The notes beneath the pieces were generated by a model that was given only the letters and a program-made list of their open reading frames with translations, made no database searches and was not told the origin of the DNA. The position numbers and the translations under genes were made by a program. Positions 53,533 to 61,625 of a stretch of 64,000 bases of DNA are shown here, piece by piece (position 1 is the first letter of the stretch; each line of letters starts with the position of its first letter). The stretch is from NCBI GenBank assembly GCA_019745775.1, contig JAIESR010000011.1, forward strand, positions 110,185 through 174,184, written 5' to 3'. The DNA is from Xanthobacteraceae bacterium. Its GTDB lineage: Bacteria; Pseudomonadota; Alphaproteobacteria; Rhizobiales; Xanthobacteraceae.

Positions 53533-54591
53533 TCAGTTCTGCCGCTTGCGCGCCGGCCGGTTGCCCCGCGCGGACGACGCAACGCGCACATTGCGCACTT
53601 TTCGCTTGACGGTCGGACGGGCATCCTCGGTCGCATCGTGCGTCTCGGTTTCGGCGGTCGCGACACCATCGGTGCGCCCGGCGCGGAGCTTTGTCGCCAG
53701 CCGGCGCCAATCGTTGCGCGGCTCCACGTGCGGCGGATCGAAGCGATACGGACGGTGCAATCCGAACTTAGCGCCGTTGTTGTCAATCCAGCGGAACACC
53801 TCGTGGCTGCGCGAACTCTCTATATGCCCGATGTCGACCGCGCGGCCGTGGCCGTAGCCGCCGACGGCCTGCGAGCCGCCGTGACGTGAGAAGCCGGTGC
53901 GCGCCTTGAGGCCGGAGGCGATGCTCTGCCGCCAGTCATCGCGGAAACCGCTCACGATCGTCCACTCGATGCCGGCGGCGTCCATCGCCTTGCCCGCGTG
54001 ATAGACGAGCTCGCGGAAATCGGCGTCCATGCCGGCAATGACATAGGCCTGCAGCGTCTTGCCCACGCGATTGGCGGCGGCCGGATCTTTCCAGCTGAAA
54101 TCGCCGCCGCGATCTTTCTTGACCGGCTGGCGCTGGTAGACCTCCCACAGATATTCGACGACCTGATCCACGGTCAGGCGCGAGCGAGGCGGCACCGGCC
54201 TTTTGGTGGAAGTCTCCGGCTGCGCGTCGTCCGCCGGCGGCGCCGCGACCATCTGCTGCTCGTAACCCGGCTCGCGTGCCTGATACTTGCCGAGGCTGGC
54301 AGTCACGATCGGACGCTCGAGTTCCGGCTCCGGCGCATCGCCAATCGGACGCCGGATCGACAGCGTCTTCACCGGCGTCACCAGTCGGACGGTTTCCGCC
54401 GGCACCGGGGTTGACGAAGCGGATGCAAGCGAGAAGCCCGACGCGGATGCCATCGCCATCTGCGGCGGCGCCTCGGACCAATCCGGCCGGCTGGGCGTTG
54501 GATAGGGCGAGGAGGAAGCGAGCGGCAGTGCGACGAGGGTAAAGAAAGCACCCGCCAGCCCCCACGCGCACCACGTGACGGAGCTGGACAT
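53533..54591 (-). CDS. Membrane-anchored or secreted peptidase-like protein (M15/extensin-like)
   Basis: A 352-residue protein. An N-terminal hydrophobic stretch (about 6-26) is followed by a proline/alanine/serine-rich linker (to about 140) and a compact domain (about 150-310). That domain holds SGFRDDWRQ, FSRHGGSQAVGGYGHGRAVDI and FDPPHVEP. Histidine-rich H-G-R-A-V-D-I followed by a later HVE resembles D-Ala-D-Ala carboxypeptidase (M15) metal sites, but the exact HxxGxAxD spacing is not kept. The basic C-terminal tail (KRKVRNVR, RKRQN) is unusual. Start 54591 is preferred; 54627 adds 12 residues. Likely acts on the cell wall. Confidence 0.62.
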   Translation of the reverse strand: MSSSVTWCAWGLAGAFFTLVALPLASSSPYPTPSRPDWSEAPPQMAMASASGFSLASASSTPVPAETVRLVTPVKTLSIRRPIGDAPEPELERPIVTASLGKYQAREPGYEQQMVAAPPADDAQPETSTKRPVPPRSRLTVDQVVEYLWEVYQRQPVKKDRGGDFSWKDPAAANRVGKTLQAYVIAGMDADFRELVYHAGKAMDAAGIEWTIVSGFRDDWRQSIASGLKARTGFSRHGGSQAVGGYGHGRAVDIGHIESSRSHEVFRWIDNNGAKFGLHRPYRFDPPHVEPRNDWRRLATKLRAGRTDGVATAETETHDATEDARPTVKRKVRNVRVASSARGNRPARKRQN

Positions 54592-54635
54592 CCGATCAGC
54601 CGATGGCTCGGCGAGGGATGCTCGCATTCAGATCA

Positions 54636-54650
54636 TTACCGTTATGGTAA
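54636..54650. promoter_or_regulatory. Small inverted repeat in divergent promoter region
   Basis: ttacc-gttat-ggtaa gives perfect five-base arms. It lies just upstream of the minus-strand peptidase-like gene, in the divergent region shared with the amidohydrolase at 54878, and could bind a dimeric regulator. Confidence 0.3.
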
Positions 54651-54708
54651 CCCCCGATTCCAGCGCGCAGAGTGGTGTCCGAGGGGGGCAGGAATGAGGC
54701 GTGCAGGT

Positions 54709-54724
54709 CGCTGCAATTGCAGCG
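54709..54724. promoter_or_regulatory. Perfect 16-bp palindrome, candidate operator
   Basis: cgctgcaattgcagcg reads the same on both strands. It sits about 150 bases before the amidohydrolase start, in the gap between two divergent genes. Typical dimeric repressors bind such sites; no regulator gene is adjacent. Confidence 0.4.
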
Positions 54725-54794
54725 AAATCGATAATCGAATGCTACTACTAATGCCCTATTAACGGGCGTTTCTCGAAATGGGACAGCGAACTTC

Positions 54795-54808
54795 GGAACC
54801 CGGGTTCC
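54795..54808. promoter_or_regulatory. Perfect 14-bp palindrome, candidate operator
   Basis: ggaacccgggttcc reads the same on both strands and lies 70 bases before the amidohydrolase ATG, near where a promoter would be expected. It forms a pair with the 16-bp palindrome 70 bases upstream, though the two are unrelated in sequence. Confidence 0.4.
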
Positions 54809-54877
54809 ATGAGGTGGCAGCAATGTGGCAAGCGCGCTAAACTGGAACCGCTCTTCGCGCCCCGGGGATTCTCCGCC

Positions 54878-55915
54878 ATGCACATCATCGATTCGCACTT
54901 CCACTGGTGGCCGCGCTCGGTGTCCGAGTGGTTCTGCAAGCGCAAGACCTTCCCCTACGCGCATCCCAACGACAAGGGCGGCTACACCTATCTGCGCCAA
55001 GACGGCGTCGACTACATCCTCAACAGCTGGACCGAGTGGTTCGACCTCGACAAGCAGCTCGAGCACATGGACGGCCTCGGCCATCAGGTTGATGTCGTTT
55101 GTTCGATAGGCCCGTTCTCGGTGTTCTTCTCCGACCTGCCGGGCGAGGCAGGCCGCGAAGCCGCCACTCTCTGGAACGAGGAGATGGCGGGGGCGCAGAA
55201 GAAATATCCCGGCCGGCTCTGGGCGAGCGCGGCGGTCCCGCTCATCGACACGCGCATCGCCATCGAAGTCCTCAACGACGCGGTCGGCCGGCTCAACCTG
55301 ATGGGCGTCAACATGCCGGGCTCGATCGGCGCCGACCCGCGCATCGACGCCGAACGGCTCGAGCCGTTCTACGCGCGCGTCGAAGAGCTCGGCATCCCGC
55401 TGTTCCTGCATCCGACCGATGCGGTGTTCGCGGACGCGCTCACCGGCTATGACGGCTCGCTGCACCTGAGCCTCGGCCGCGTGATCGAGGTCAGCGTCGC
55501 GGCGATGCGGCTCGTGCTCTCCGGCATGATGGAGCGGCATCCGAAGCTGAAGGTGGTAATGTCGCACACCGGCGGCGCCCTGCCCTACCAGTCCGGCCGC
55601 ATGGACAAGAACACGCCCAAGGCGAAACTGCCGAAGCCGGCGTCGACCTACCTCAAGCGCATGTACACCGACACCGTGTCGCCGCACGCGGCCGGGATGA
55701 AATTCGCGATCGAGTATTACGGCATCGACAATGTGATGTACGGCACCGACTATCCGTGCTGGGAGCCGACACAGGCGCTGAAGCTGATCGACGAGCTGAA
55801 GCTGTCGCCCGAGCACAAGCGAAAGCTGTTCTACGACAACGCGCGGCGTATCCTGGGCTTGCGCGATCCGGCGCCGGCAAAGCAGAGCGCACGCGAGCCT
55901 ATGCCGGCGAAGTAA
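54878..55915 (+). CDS. Amidohydrolase-2 family metal-dependent hydrolase/decarboxylase
   Basis: A 345-residue TIM-barrel enzyme. The N-terminal metal motif is IIDSHFHWWP, where HxH is kept. Then come LFLHPTD, VMSHTGGALPYQSGRMDKN and MYGTDYPCWEP with the metal aspartate. It is closer to the 2,3-dihydroxybenzoate or resorcylate decarboxylase type than to classical amidases (inference). The ATG at 54878 begins just before the first strand. It is followed by a cupin gene (53-base gap) and a TctC-type protein (9-base gap), a three-gene operon. Confidence 0.88.
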   Translation: MHIIDSHFHWWPRSVSEWFCKRKTFPYAHPNDKGGYTYLRQDGVDYILNSWTEWFDLDKQLEHMDGLGHQVDVVCSIGPFSVFFSDLPGEAGREAATLWNEEMAGAQKKYPGRLWASAAVPLIDTRIAIEVLNDAVGRLNLMGVNMPGSIGADPRIDAERLEPFYARVEELGIPLFLHPTDAVFADALTGYDGSLHLSLGRVIEVSVAAMRLVLSGMMERHPKLKVVMSHTGGALPYQSGRMDKNTPKAKLPKPASTYLKRMYTDTVSPHAAGMKFAIEYYGIDNVMYGTDYPCWEPTQALKLIDELKLSPEHKRKLFYDNARRILGLRDPAPAKQSAREPMPAK

Positions 55916-55968
55916 TCACTCCGCCCCGCCGCGCGAGAATAACAACAATCAAGAAGGAAACGCACCCC

Positions 55969-56844
55969 ATGCAAGTCGGCCACGCCGCAGACTCGACCGA
56001 TATCCCCAGCACGCGCACCGGCAAGGAGCGCCAGTTCAAGACCCTGCTGACCGGCGAGGACGGCGCGCTCGACAATTTCCGCGTCTACTTCGTCCGCCAG
56101 CAGGGCGCGGTCGATGTCCCGCGCCACAAGCATAATTTCGACCAGGTCCGCATGTGCCTCGAAGGTCCCGGCAAGCAGAACTATGGCGAGGGCAGATGGA
56201 TCGCGCCCGGCGAGATCGCCTACTTCCCGGAAGGGACGCCGTACGGGCCCGAGCGGAGCGACACCGAGCGGCTGAGCCTCACGCTGCAATTCGGCGGCGC
56301 CAGCCGGTCGGGCTTCATCAGCTCGGCACGGGTGAAGAACGCCATGGAGGAGATGAAGGAGTTCGGTACCTTCGAGAAGGGCATCTTCAAGCGCGTCGGG
56401 CAGCTCGCGCCCGGCGAGAAACGCAACCAGGACGCCTACGAGGCGGTCTGGGAACACGTCAACAAGCGCAAGCTCGTCTATCCAAAGCCGCGCTATGGCG
56501 AAGCGATCCTGATGAAGCCGGAGAACTTCGAATGGAAGCCGTCGGAGGAGGCGCCGGGCTTTGCGCGCAAGCAGCTTGGCATCTTCTCGGAGCGCAGCCT
56601 GCAGTTCTCGATGCTGAAGGTCGACGCCGGCAGCCGCGGGCTGCAGAAGTCGCGCGGCGGCATTCAGATCGGCTTTGTCGTACAGGGCAGCGGCGCGGTG
56701 AACGGCGAAGCGCTGCGCAAGCATTCGGCGTTCTCCGGACGGGAAGACTTCGCGCTTACGTCCGATGAAGGCATGGAGTTGCTGCTGGTCGGCCTGCCGG
56801 TGTTTGCCGAAGCCGAGCAGCAAACCCTGGTCGCCGCCGAATAG
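55969..56844 (+). CDS. Bicupin-like protein
   Basis: A 291-residue cytoplasmic protein with two cupin-type halves. The first has VPRHKHNFDQVRMCLEG and GEIAYFPEGTPYGPE, the metal-binding cupin motif 1 and motif 2 pattern. The second (about 190-291) has GFVVQGSGAVNGE and MELLLVGLP but no clear metal histidine set. AAGAAGGAAACG precedes the ATG at 55969. Sandwiched between an amidohydrolase and a binding protein, it may be a dioxygenase, isomerase or ligand-sensing protein of the same pathway. Reaction unknown. Confidence 0.75.
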   Translation: MQVGHAADSTDIPSTRTGKERQFKTLLTGEDGALDNFRVYFVRQQGAVDVPRHKHNFDQVRMCLEGPGKQNYGEGRWIAPGEIAYFPEGTPYGPERSDTERLSLTLQFGGASRSGFISSARVKNAMEEMKEFGTFEKGIFKRVGQLAPGEKRNQDAYEAVWEHVNKRKLVYPKPRYGEAILMKPENFEWKPSEEAPGFARKQLGIFSERSLQFSMLKVDAGSRGLQKSRGGIQIGFVVQGSGAVNGEALRKHSAFSGREDFALTSDEGMELLLVGLPVFAEAEQQTLVAAE

Positions 56845-56853
56845 GAGCGCCGC

Positions 56854-57924
56854 ATGCTCGCGCGCACCGTCACCGTCGCGGCACTGCTGGCCGCGCTCGC
56901 CGCCAGCCCGGCCACGGCGCAAGCACCGTTCTACCAAGGCAAGCAGATCAAGGTGCTGGTCGGCTTTCCGCCCGGCGGCGGCTCGGACCTCTACGGCCGT
57001 GTGATCGCCGATGGACTCGCCCGCCATGTCGAAGGCAGGCCCACCGTCGTGGTGCAGAACCAGCCCGGAGCCGGCAGCGTCATCGCCATGAACAACTACG
57101 CCAACCGGGTGGCGCGCGACGGCACCACGGTGCTGATCGGCACCGGCCAGCTGCTGGTGCGGTTGCTGCTCGGGCTCGACGGCGCACGGGCGAAGATCTC
57201 CGATCTGCAGGCGCTGGTCGCAACCCCGATGGGGCGCATCACCTATGCCTCGCCGCAGACCGGCTTCAGATCCACGAAAGACCTGCTCAATCCGCGCGAG
57301 CCCTTGATCCTCGGCGTTCCGGAAGTGATCTCGACCATCGACGCGGTGCTGGGGCTCACGGTGCTGAAGGCCAGCTTCAAGTCGATCACCGGCTATCCCG
57401 GCAAGGCCGACGTGCGGCTCGCGCTGCTCCGCAACGAGATCAATCTCGACTCGCAGGCGACACCGATCTTCGAGCAGAGCGTGCGCCCGACCGTGAAGGA
57501 AGGCGCGGCGATCCCGCTGTTCGCGCAGGGCTTCATGGACGGCGACAAGCTTACGCGCGACCCGGCGGCGCCCGACGTGCCGTCGGTGGCGGAAGCCTAT
57601 CGCACGGTCCACGGCGTCGATCCGTCAGGGCCGGCGTGGGAATCTTACAAGGCGGTCGCGCGCGCGATCGGCAACGGCGGCAAGATCCTGATGATCCACA
57701 GCGATGCGCCGGAGCCGGCGCGCGCCGCGATCAAGCAGGGCATCGAGCGGATGGTGAAGGACCTGGATTATCTCAAGACCGCCGAGAGCGTGCTCGAAGG
57801 CTACGGCTTCAACACCGGCGAGCAGCTCGAACGCAACATCGCGGCGATCGGCAACATGGATGCGGCATCGATCGCGTGGCTACAGGAACTGCTCAGCCGC
57901 GACTTCCGGATGAAGTTCAAGTAG
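56854..57924 (+). CDS. TctC/Bug-like periplasmic binding protein
   Basis: A 356-residue exported protein with a signal peptide (about 1-23, ending ATAQ) and mature start APFYQGKQIKVLVGFPPGGGSD. The VVVQNQPGAGSVIAMNNYA loop identifies the family. The middle (FRSTKDLLNPREPLILGVPE) and C-terminal parts diverge from ordinary Bug proteins. It starts nine bases after the cupin gene, so it belongs to the amidohydrolase-cupin-binding-protein operon. No membrane transporter is nearby. Confidence 0.88.
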   Translation: MLARTVTVAALLAALAASPATAQAPFYQGKQIKVLVGFPPGGGSDLYGRVIADGLARHVEGRPTVVVQNQPGAGSVIAMNNYANRVARDGTTVLIGTGQLLVRLLLGLDGARAKISDLQALVATPMGRITYASPQTGFRSTKDLLNPREPLILGVPEVISTIDAVLGLTVLKASFKSITGYPGKADVRLALLRNEINLDSQATPIFEQSVRPTVKEGAAIPLFAQGFMDGDKLTRDPAAPDVPSVAEAYRTVHGVDPSGPAWESYKAVARAIGNGGKILMIHSDAPEPARAAIKQGIERMVKDLDYLKTAESVLEGYGFNTGEQLERNIAAIGNMDAASIAWLQELLSRDFRMKFK

Positions 57925-57953
57925 CGGCGCACACTGCGAACCTCGTAGAGCTT

Positions 57954-58039
57954 GTAGGGTGGGCAAAGGCGCAAAGCGCCGTGCCCACCGCGGACCGCAA
58001 GAGCTAGATGGTGGGCACGCCTCGCTTTGCCCACCCTAC
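57954..58039. repeat. 86-bp inverted-repeat element
   Basis: The outer arms gtagggtgggcaaag and ctttgcccaccctac are exact inverse complements. Inside, gtgcccacc pairs with ggtgggcac. It sits between the binding-protein gene (ends 57924) and the convergent siderophore-interacting gene. Probably a dispersed palindromic repeat that also works as a bidirectional terminator. Confidence 0.85.
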
Positions 58040-58055
58040 GGCCTCCGCCTAAATC

Positions 58056-58857
58056 TCAATCGTTATGGTTCTCGTGCACGGCGACGGCGCCGCGGCGCCA
58101 GTAGCCGGCGGCGCGGATCCACTTCGGGTTGGCGCCGTGGTCGGCGATCAGCTGCGCGCGCAGCGCCTTGGCGGCGAGCGACTCGCAGGCGACCCAGGCG
58201 TAGCAGGCGCCCTTCGGCAGCTTCAATGATTTGAGCCCGCGCGCCAGCACGTCGGTGCTGCCGGGCGCGGCGCCGTTGCGATGCACGTAGGTGACCGACA
58301 CGTCGGCCCTGCTGTTGAACGCCACTTCGTCGGCCGCGCCGTCGACTTCGGCCAGCACGACAGCGCGCGCGCCGGCAGGCAGCTCTTCGAGCCGCCGCGC
58401 GATCGCCGGCAGGCCGGTGTCGTCGCCGATCAGGAGATGCCAGTCGAACGTCAACGGGATCACGAACGAGCCGCGCGCCGCCGATGCGCAGCGTCTGGCC
58501 GGCCTTCGCCTGCTCGGCCCAGCGCGTCGCCGGTCCGGCGTCGTGCATGACGAACTCGAGGTCCAGGGTCTTCGCCTGCGGGTCGTAGCAGCGCGGCGTG
58601 TAGTCGCGCGACTCGAACTCAGGCTCGCCATCGGCGCCGGTCTTGCCGGTCGGGAAGAACAGCTTCACGTGGTCGTCGAAGCCCAAGCTGGTGAAGCCAT
58701 CGAGATCGCCGCCAAACCTCACACGGATCATGTGCGCCGCGATCTTCTCCACGCGCAGCACGTCGAGCTCGCGGCGCCGCGGCTGGTGCCGCACGCGCTG
58801 CGGGGCGCGCGGATCGGCTTCGGCGGCGGGAGCGGCAATCGGGGATGACAGCGACAT
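58056..58857 (-). pseudogene. Siderophore-interacting (FAD-binding) protein, frameshifted
   Basis: Two frames together make one siderophore-interacting protein of about 267 residues. The N-terminal frame (58857 down to about 58475) has the FAD-barrel part (HMIRVRFGGDLDGFTS, then DDHVKLFFP, RDYTPRCYD and GQTLRIGG). The C-terminal frame (about 58475 down to 58056) continues with RGSFVIPLTFDWHLLIGDDTGLPAI and the NADPH-side part ending GAVAVHENHND. The join falls at GGCGGCGCGCGGC on the coding strand and needs two added (or one removed) bases in this GC run. Such proteins reduce Fe(III)-siderophores. As read, both halves are non-functional unless the break is a sequencing error. Confidence 0.75.
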
Positions 58858-59021
58858 CTAATCCAGCCTCCTGATTATCAACATGCGTCTTGATATAGAG
58901 ATTTTGCCAAAACGCCCAAGAGCCAGTGTCCGACAATCGCATCAGCTTTGAACGATTCCAGAATCAACCTGGCGCCGCACCGCCGCGGGCCGACGCAGCA
59001 CGTCGTAGACGGATGCGCGGA

Positions 59022-59684
59022 TCATCGCGTCCTCTTTTGGCCGTCTTGCGCGGCCCGATGCACGAACAGATAGACAATGATGCTCGACACCGCGGCGAAG
59101 AAGCACCAGACCGAAATGTAAGACTGGCGGTACGACCAGTAGGCGACCGCAAAGCCGCCGAGAATGACCACGGCCAGCAGCTGGATCACGCGGTGCGACG
59201 ACAGCAGCAGCGAGATGGTGGTCGCGAGCACGTAGGGCACCTCGATGGCCTTCGGATAGGTCGCGCCGTTGCTGTAGACGATGTGCCCGGTCGCGGCCGA
59301 TGCGGTGTAGGGATTGCCGAGCATCTTCCAGAGCAGATAGGCGGACAGCGCCACGCCGATGGCAAGGCAGAGACCGATCAGGTGGCGGCGCCAACGCACC
59401 GGCTCGATCAGCCAGGCCGCCAGCGGCGCGAATACCGGCCAGAACACCTCCGCATAGGCGGTGAAGGCATGGGTCAGGAATGGCCGGCATGCGCCCGCCG
59501 TGGGCCGCGCCAGATCGAGCCAGAGCAGGCCCTCGATCGTCTGCTGCGCCGCGAACAGCGCCGGGAACGCGGCGATCGGCAACAGCGCGCGGTCGCCGAG
59601 CTTGCACGCCTGCCAGAGCGCAACCGCGCCGATACTCCCCGCGACCGCCGCCGCGGTGAAGCTCGCCGTCGCGGAGAAGCACAT
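59022..59684 (-). CDS. DUF6629-like integral membrane protein
   Basis: A 220-residue inner-membrane protein beginning MCFSATASFTAAAVAG, the characteristic start of this small family, with about six to seven hydrophobic spans along the whole length. No catalytic motifs; function unknown. It lies between the frameshifted siderophore-interacting gene (164-base gap) and the divergent thiamine-diphosphate enzyme. Family identity is from memory of the N-terminus. Confidence 0.7.
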   Translation of the reverse strand: MCFSATASFTAAAVAGSIGAVALWQACKLGDRALLPIAAFPALFAAQQTIEGLLWLDLARPTAGACRPFLTHAFTAYAEVFWPVFAPLAAWLIEPVRWRRHLIGLCLAIGVALSAYLLWKMLGNPYTASAATGHIVYSNGATYPKAIEVPYVLATTISLLLSSHRVIQLLAVVILGGFAVAYWSYRQSYISVWCFFAAVSSIIVYLFVHRAAQDGQKRTR

Positions 59685-59752
59685 CCCAGCACCTCGTCTG
59701 TTCGATTCAGCCCACCCACGATGATGACCGCGGGCCGCACGTCAAGGCGGTT

Positions 59753-59780
59753 TTGCCGGCTTACGTTTCGCCCGTATACT
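59753..59780 (+). promoter_or_regulatory. Putative sigma-70-type promoter for the TPP enzyme gene
   Basis: TTGCCG at 59753-59758 and TATACT at 59775-59780, with a 16-base spacer, lie 38 bases before the ATG at 59818. AAGGAA stands before that ATG as ribosome site. This is the best promoter-like pair I saw in the window. Confidence 0.45.
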
Positions 59781-59817
59781 TTGCGACCCGCCCATCCTCC
59801 ACCCCAAGGAAATCTCC

Positions 59818-61470
59818 ATGAACGGCGCAGACGTGGTCGCTGAAATCCTCCGCCGCGAAGGCACGGACTTCCTGTCCGCCTACCCGCGCAACCCGCTGAT
59901 CGAGAGCTGCGCCGCGCTCGACATCCGCCCGATCTTCTGCCGCCAGGAACGCGTCGGTGTCGGCCTCGCCGACGGCTATTCCCGAATCAAGCGCGGCAAG
60001 AAGAACGGCGTGTTCGCGGCGCAGGCCGGGCCCGGCATCGAGAACGCGTTCCCCGGCGTGGCGCAGGCCTACACCGAGAACGTGCCGATGCTGATGCTGC
60101 CGGCCGGACTGCCGCTCGCGAAGCGCTCCGTCAAGCCGACGTTCTGCGCCTCCGATGTCTACCGTCCGGTGACCAAGTGGTCGGCGCTGGCGCATAGCGT
60201 GCAGGAGCTGCCCGACCTGATGCGGCGTGCCTACCAGGCGCTGCGCTCGGGTAAGCCGGGACCGGTGATGGTCGAGATTCCAAACGAGATCTTCGAAGCG
60301 GAATACAAGGGCGCGATCGACTACACGCCGGTGCCGGTGCAGCGGTCCGCGCCTGACCCCGAGGCGATCAAGGAAGCGGCACGCATGCTGCTCGCGGCCA
60401 AGAACCCGGTGCTGTGGGCCGGCCAGGGCATCCACTATGCCGAAGCCGGCGACCTGCTCGCCGCGCTCGCCGAGCTCATCCCCGCGCCGGTGGTCGCGAC
60501 CAACCCCGGCAAGAGCGCGATCCCGGATTCACATCCCCTTGCATTGGGCGGGTCCACGCGCTCGCGCTCGAAGATGTTCACCGAGTTCATGGCCAAGGCC
60601 GACGTGGTGATGGCGATCGGCTCGAGCGTCACGAAAACGAACTTCGGCCCCAACATGCCGCCTGGCAAGACCGTCATCCACTCCACGAACGATCCGAGCG
60701 ACATCAACAAGGAGAGCCGCGCCGCGCTGTCGGTGGTCGGCGACGCCGCGCTGGTGATCGAGGCGCTGATCGCCGCGGTCGAGAAGCAGAAGGGCGCGGC
60801 CCGCGGCGGCAACGCGCTCGCCTCGCTCAAGGAGGAGATCGCGACGCAGAAGAAGGCATGGCTCGGCGAATGGGCGAAGCACTTCGACTCGGACGAGACG
60901 CCGATCAACCAGTATCGCGTAATCCGCGATCTCATGCGCACCGTGGACCGCGACAACGTCATCATGACGCACGATTCAGGCTCGCCGCGCGAACAACTGC
61001 TGCCGTTCTGGGAAACGACGAAAGCCGGCTCCTACATGGGCTGGGGCAAGTCCACGCAGCTCGGCTACGGCCTCGGCATCACCATGGGCGCGAAGCTCGC
61101 GGAGCCAAAGAAGCTCTGCGTCAACGTGATGGGCGACGCCGCGATCGGCATGACCGGAATGGACATCGAGACCGCGTCCCGCAACAACATCGCGATCCTC
61201 ACCGTCGTGTTCAACAACGGCGTGATGGGCGCCGAGCGCGACGTGCTGCCGATCTCGGACAAGAAATACGGAACGATGACGGTCGGCGGCAACTACACCA
61301 AGGTCGCCGAAGGCCTCAACGTGCCGGCGATGCGGGTCGACAAGCCGGCGAACATCGTCGGCGCGATCAAGGAGGCGGTGGCGGTGACCGAGAAGGGCTC
61401 GCCGTTCCTGCTCGAATTCGTGGTCAAGGAAGGCCACGACTTTTCGAGATATAATCTACCGGGATTGTGA
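59818..61470 (+). CDS. Thiamine-diphosphate-dependent enzyme (acetolactate synthase/benzoylformate decarboxylase-like)
   Basis: A 550-residue cytoplasmic enzyme with three domains. The N-terminal pyrimidine-binding domain has the catalytic glutamate in FCRQERVGVGLADGYSR (about 40-56). The central domain has the GNHP-type region around LAGGSTRSR. The C-terminal pyrophosphate-binding motif begins GDAAIGMTG and ends with FNNG. Members condense or decarboxylate 2-keto acids. It has no small regulatory subunit neighbour, so biosynthetic acetolactate synthase is unlikely. It has a good promoter-like sequence and is a single-gene unit convergent with TauE/SafE. Confidence 0.9.
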   Translation: MNGADVVAEILRREGTDFLSAYPRNPLIESCAALDIRPIFCRQERVGVGLADGYSRIKRGKKNGVFAAQAGPGIENAFPGVAQAYTENVPMLMLPAGLPLAKRSVKPTFCASDVYRPVTKWSALAHSVQELPDLMRRAYQALRSGKPGPVMVEIPNEIFEAEYKGAIDYTPVPVQRSAPDPEAIKEAARMLLAAKNPVLWAGQGIHYAEAGDLLAALAELIPAPVVATNPGKSAIPDSHPLALGGSTRSRSKMFTEFMAKADVVMAIGSSVTKTNFGPNMPPGKTVIHSTNDPSDINKESRAALSVVGDAALVIEALIAAVEKQKGAARGGNALASLKEEIATQKKAWLGEWAKHFDSDETPINQYRVIRDLMRTVDRDNVIMTHDSGSPREQLLPFWETTKAGSYMGWGKSTQLGYGLGITMGAKLAEPKKLCVNVMGDAAIGMTGMDIETASRNNIAILTVVFNNGVMGAERDVLPISDKKYGTMTVGGNYTKVAEGLNVPAMRVDKPANIVGAIKEAVAVTEKGSPFLLEFVVKEGHDFSRYNLPGL

Positions 61471-61478
61471 TTCCAGGT

Positions 61479-61620
61479 CTCGTGTCCCGGGCGCAGCGCA
61501 GCACGAAGTGGTGCGCTGCAGATCCGGGACCCCCGTTAAGCATTCCTGAAAATTAGAAAGAAACCGGGGTCCCGCATCTGCGGTGCACCGCTCCGCGCTG
61601 CACCGCGTGCGGGACACGAG
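61479..61620. repeat. 142-bp inverted-repeat element at a convergent junction
   Basis: The outer arms ctcgtgtcccg and cgggacacgag are exact inverse complements. Inner pieces also pair: gggaccccc with ggggtccc, and smaller gcgctgcag-like pieces. The A/T-rich centre (gttaagcattcctgaaaattag) forms the loop. It starts nine bases after the plus-strand stop and ends five bases before the minus-strand stop, so it probably terminates both, and its form is that of a dispersed repeat. Confidence 0.8.
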
Positions 61621-61625
61621 TGCAA

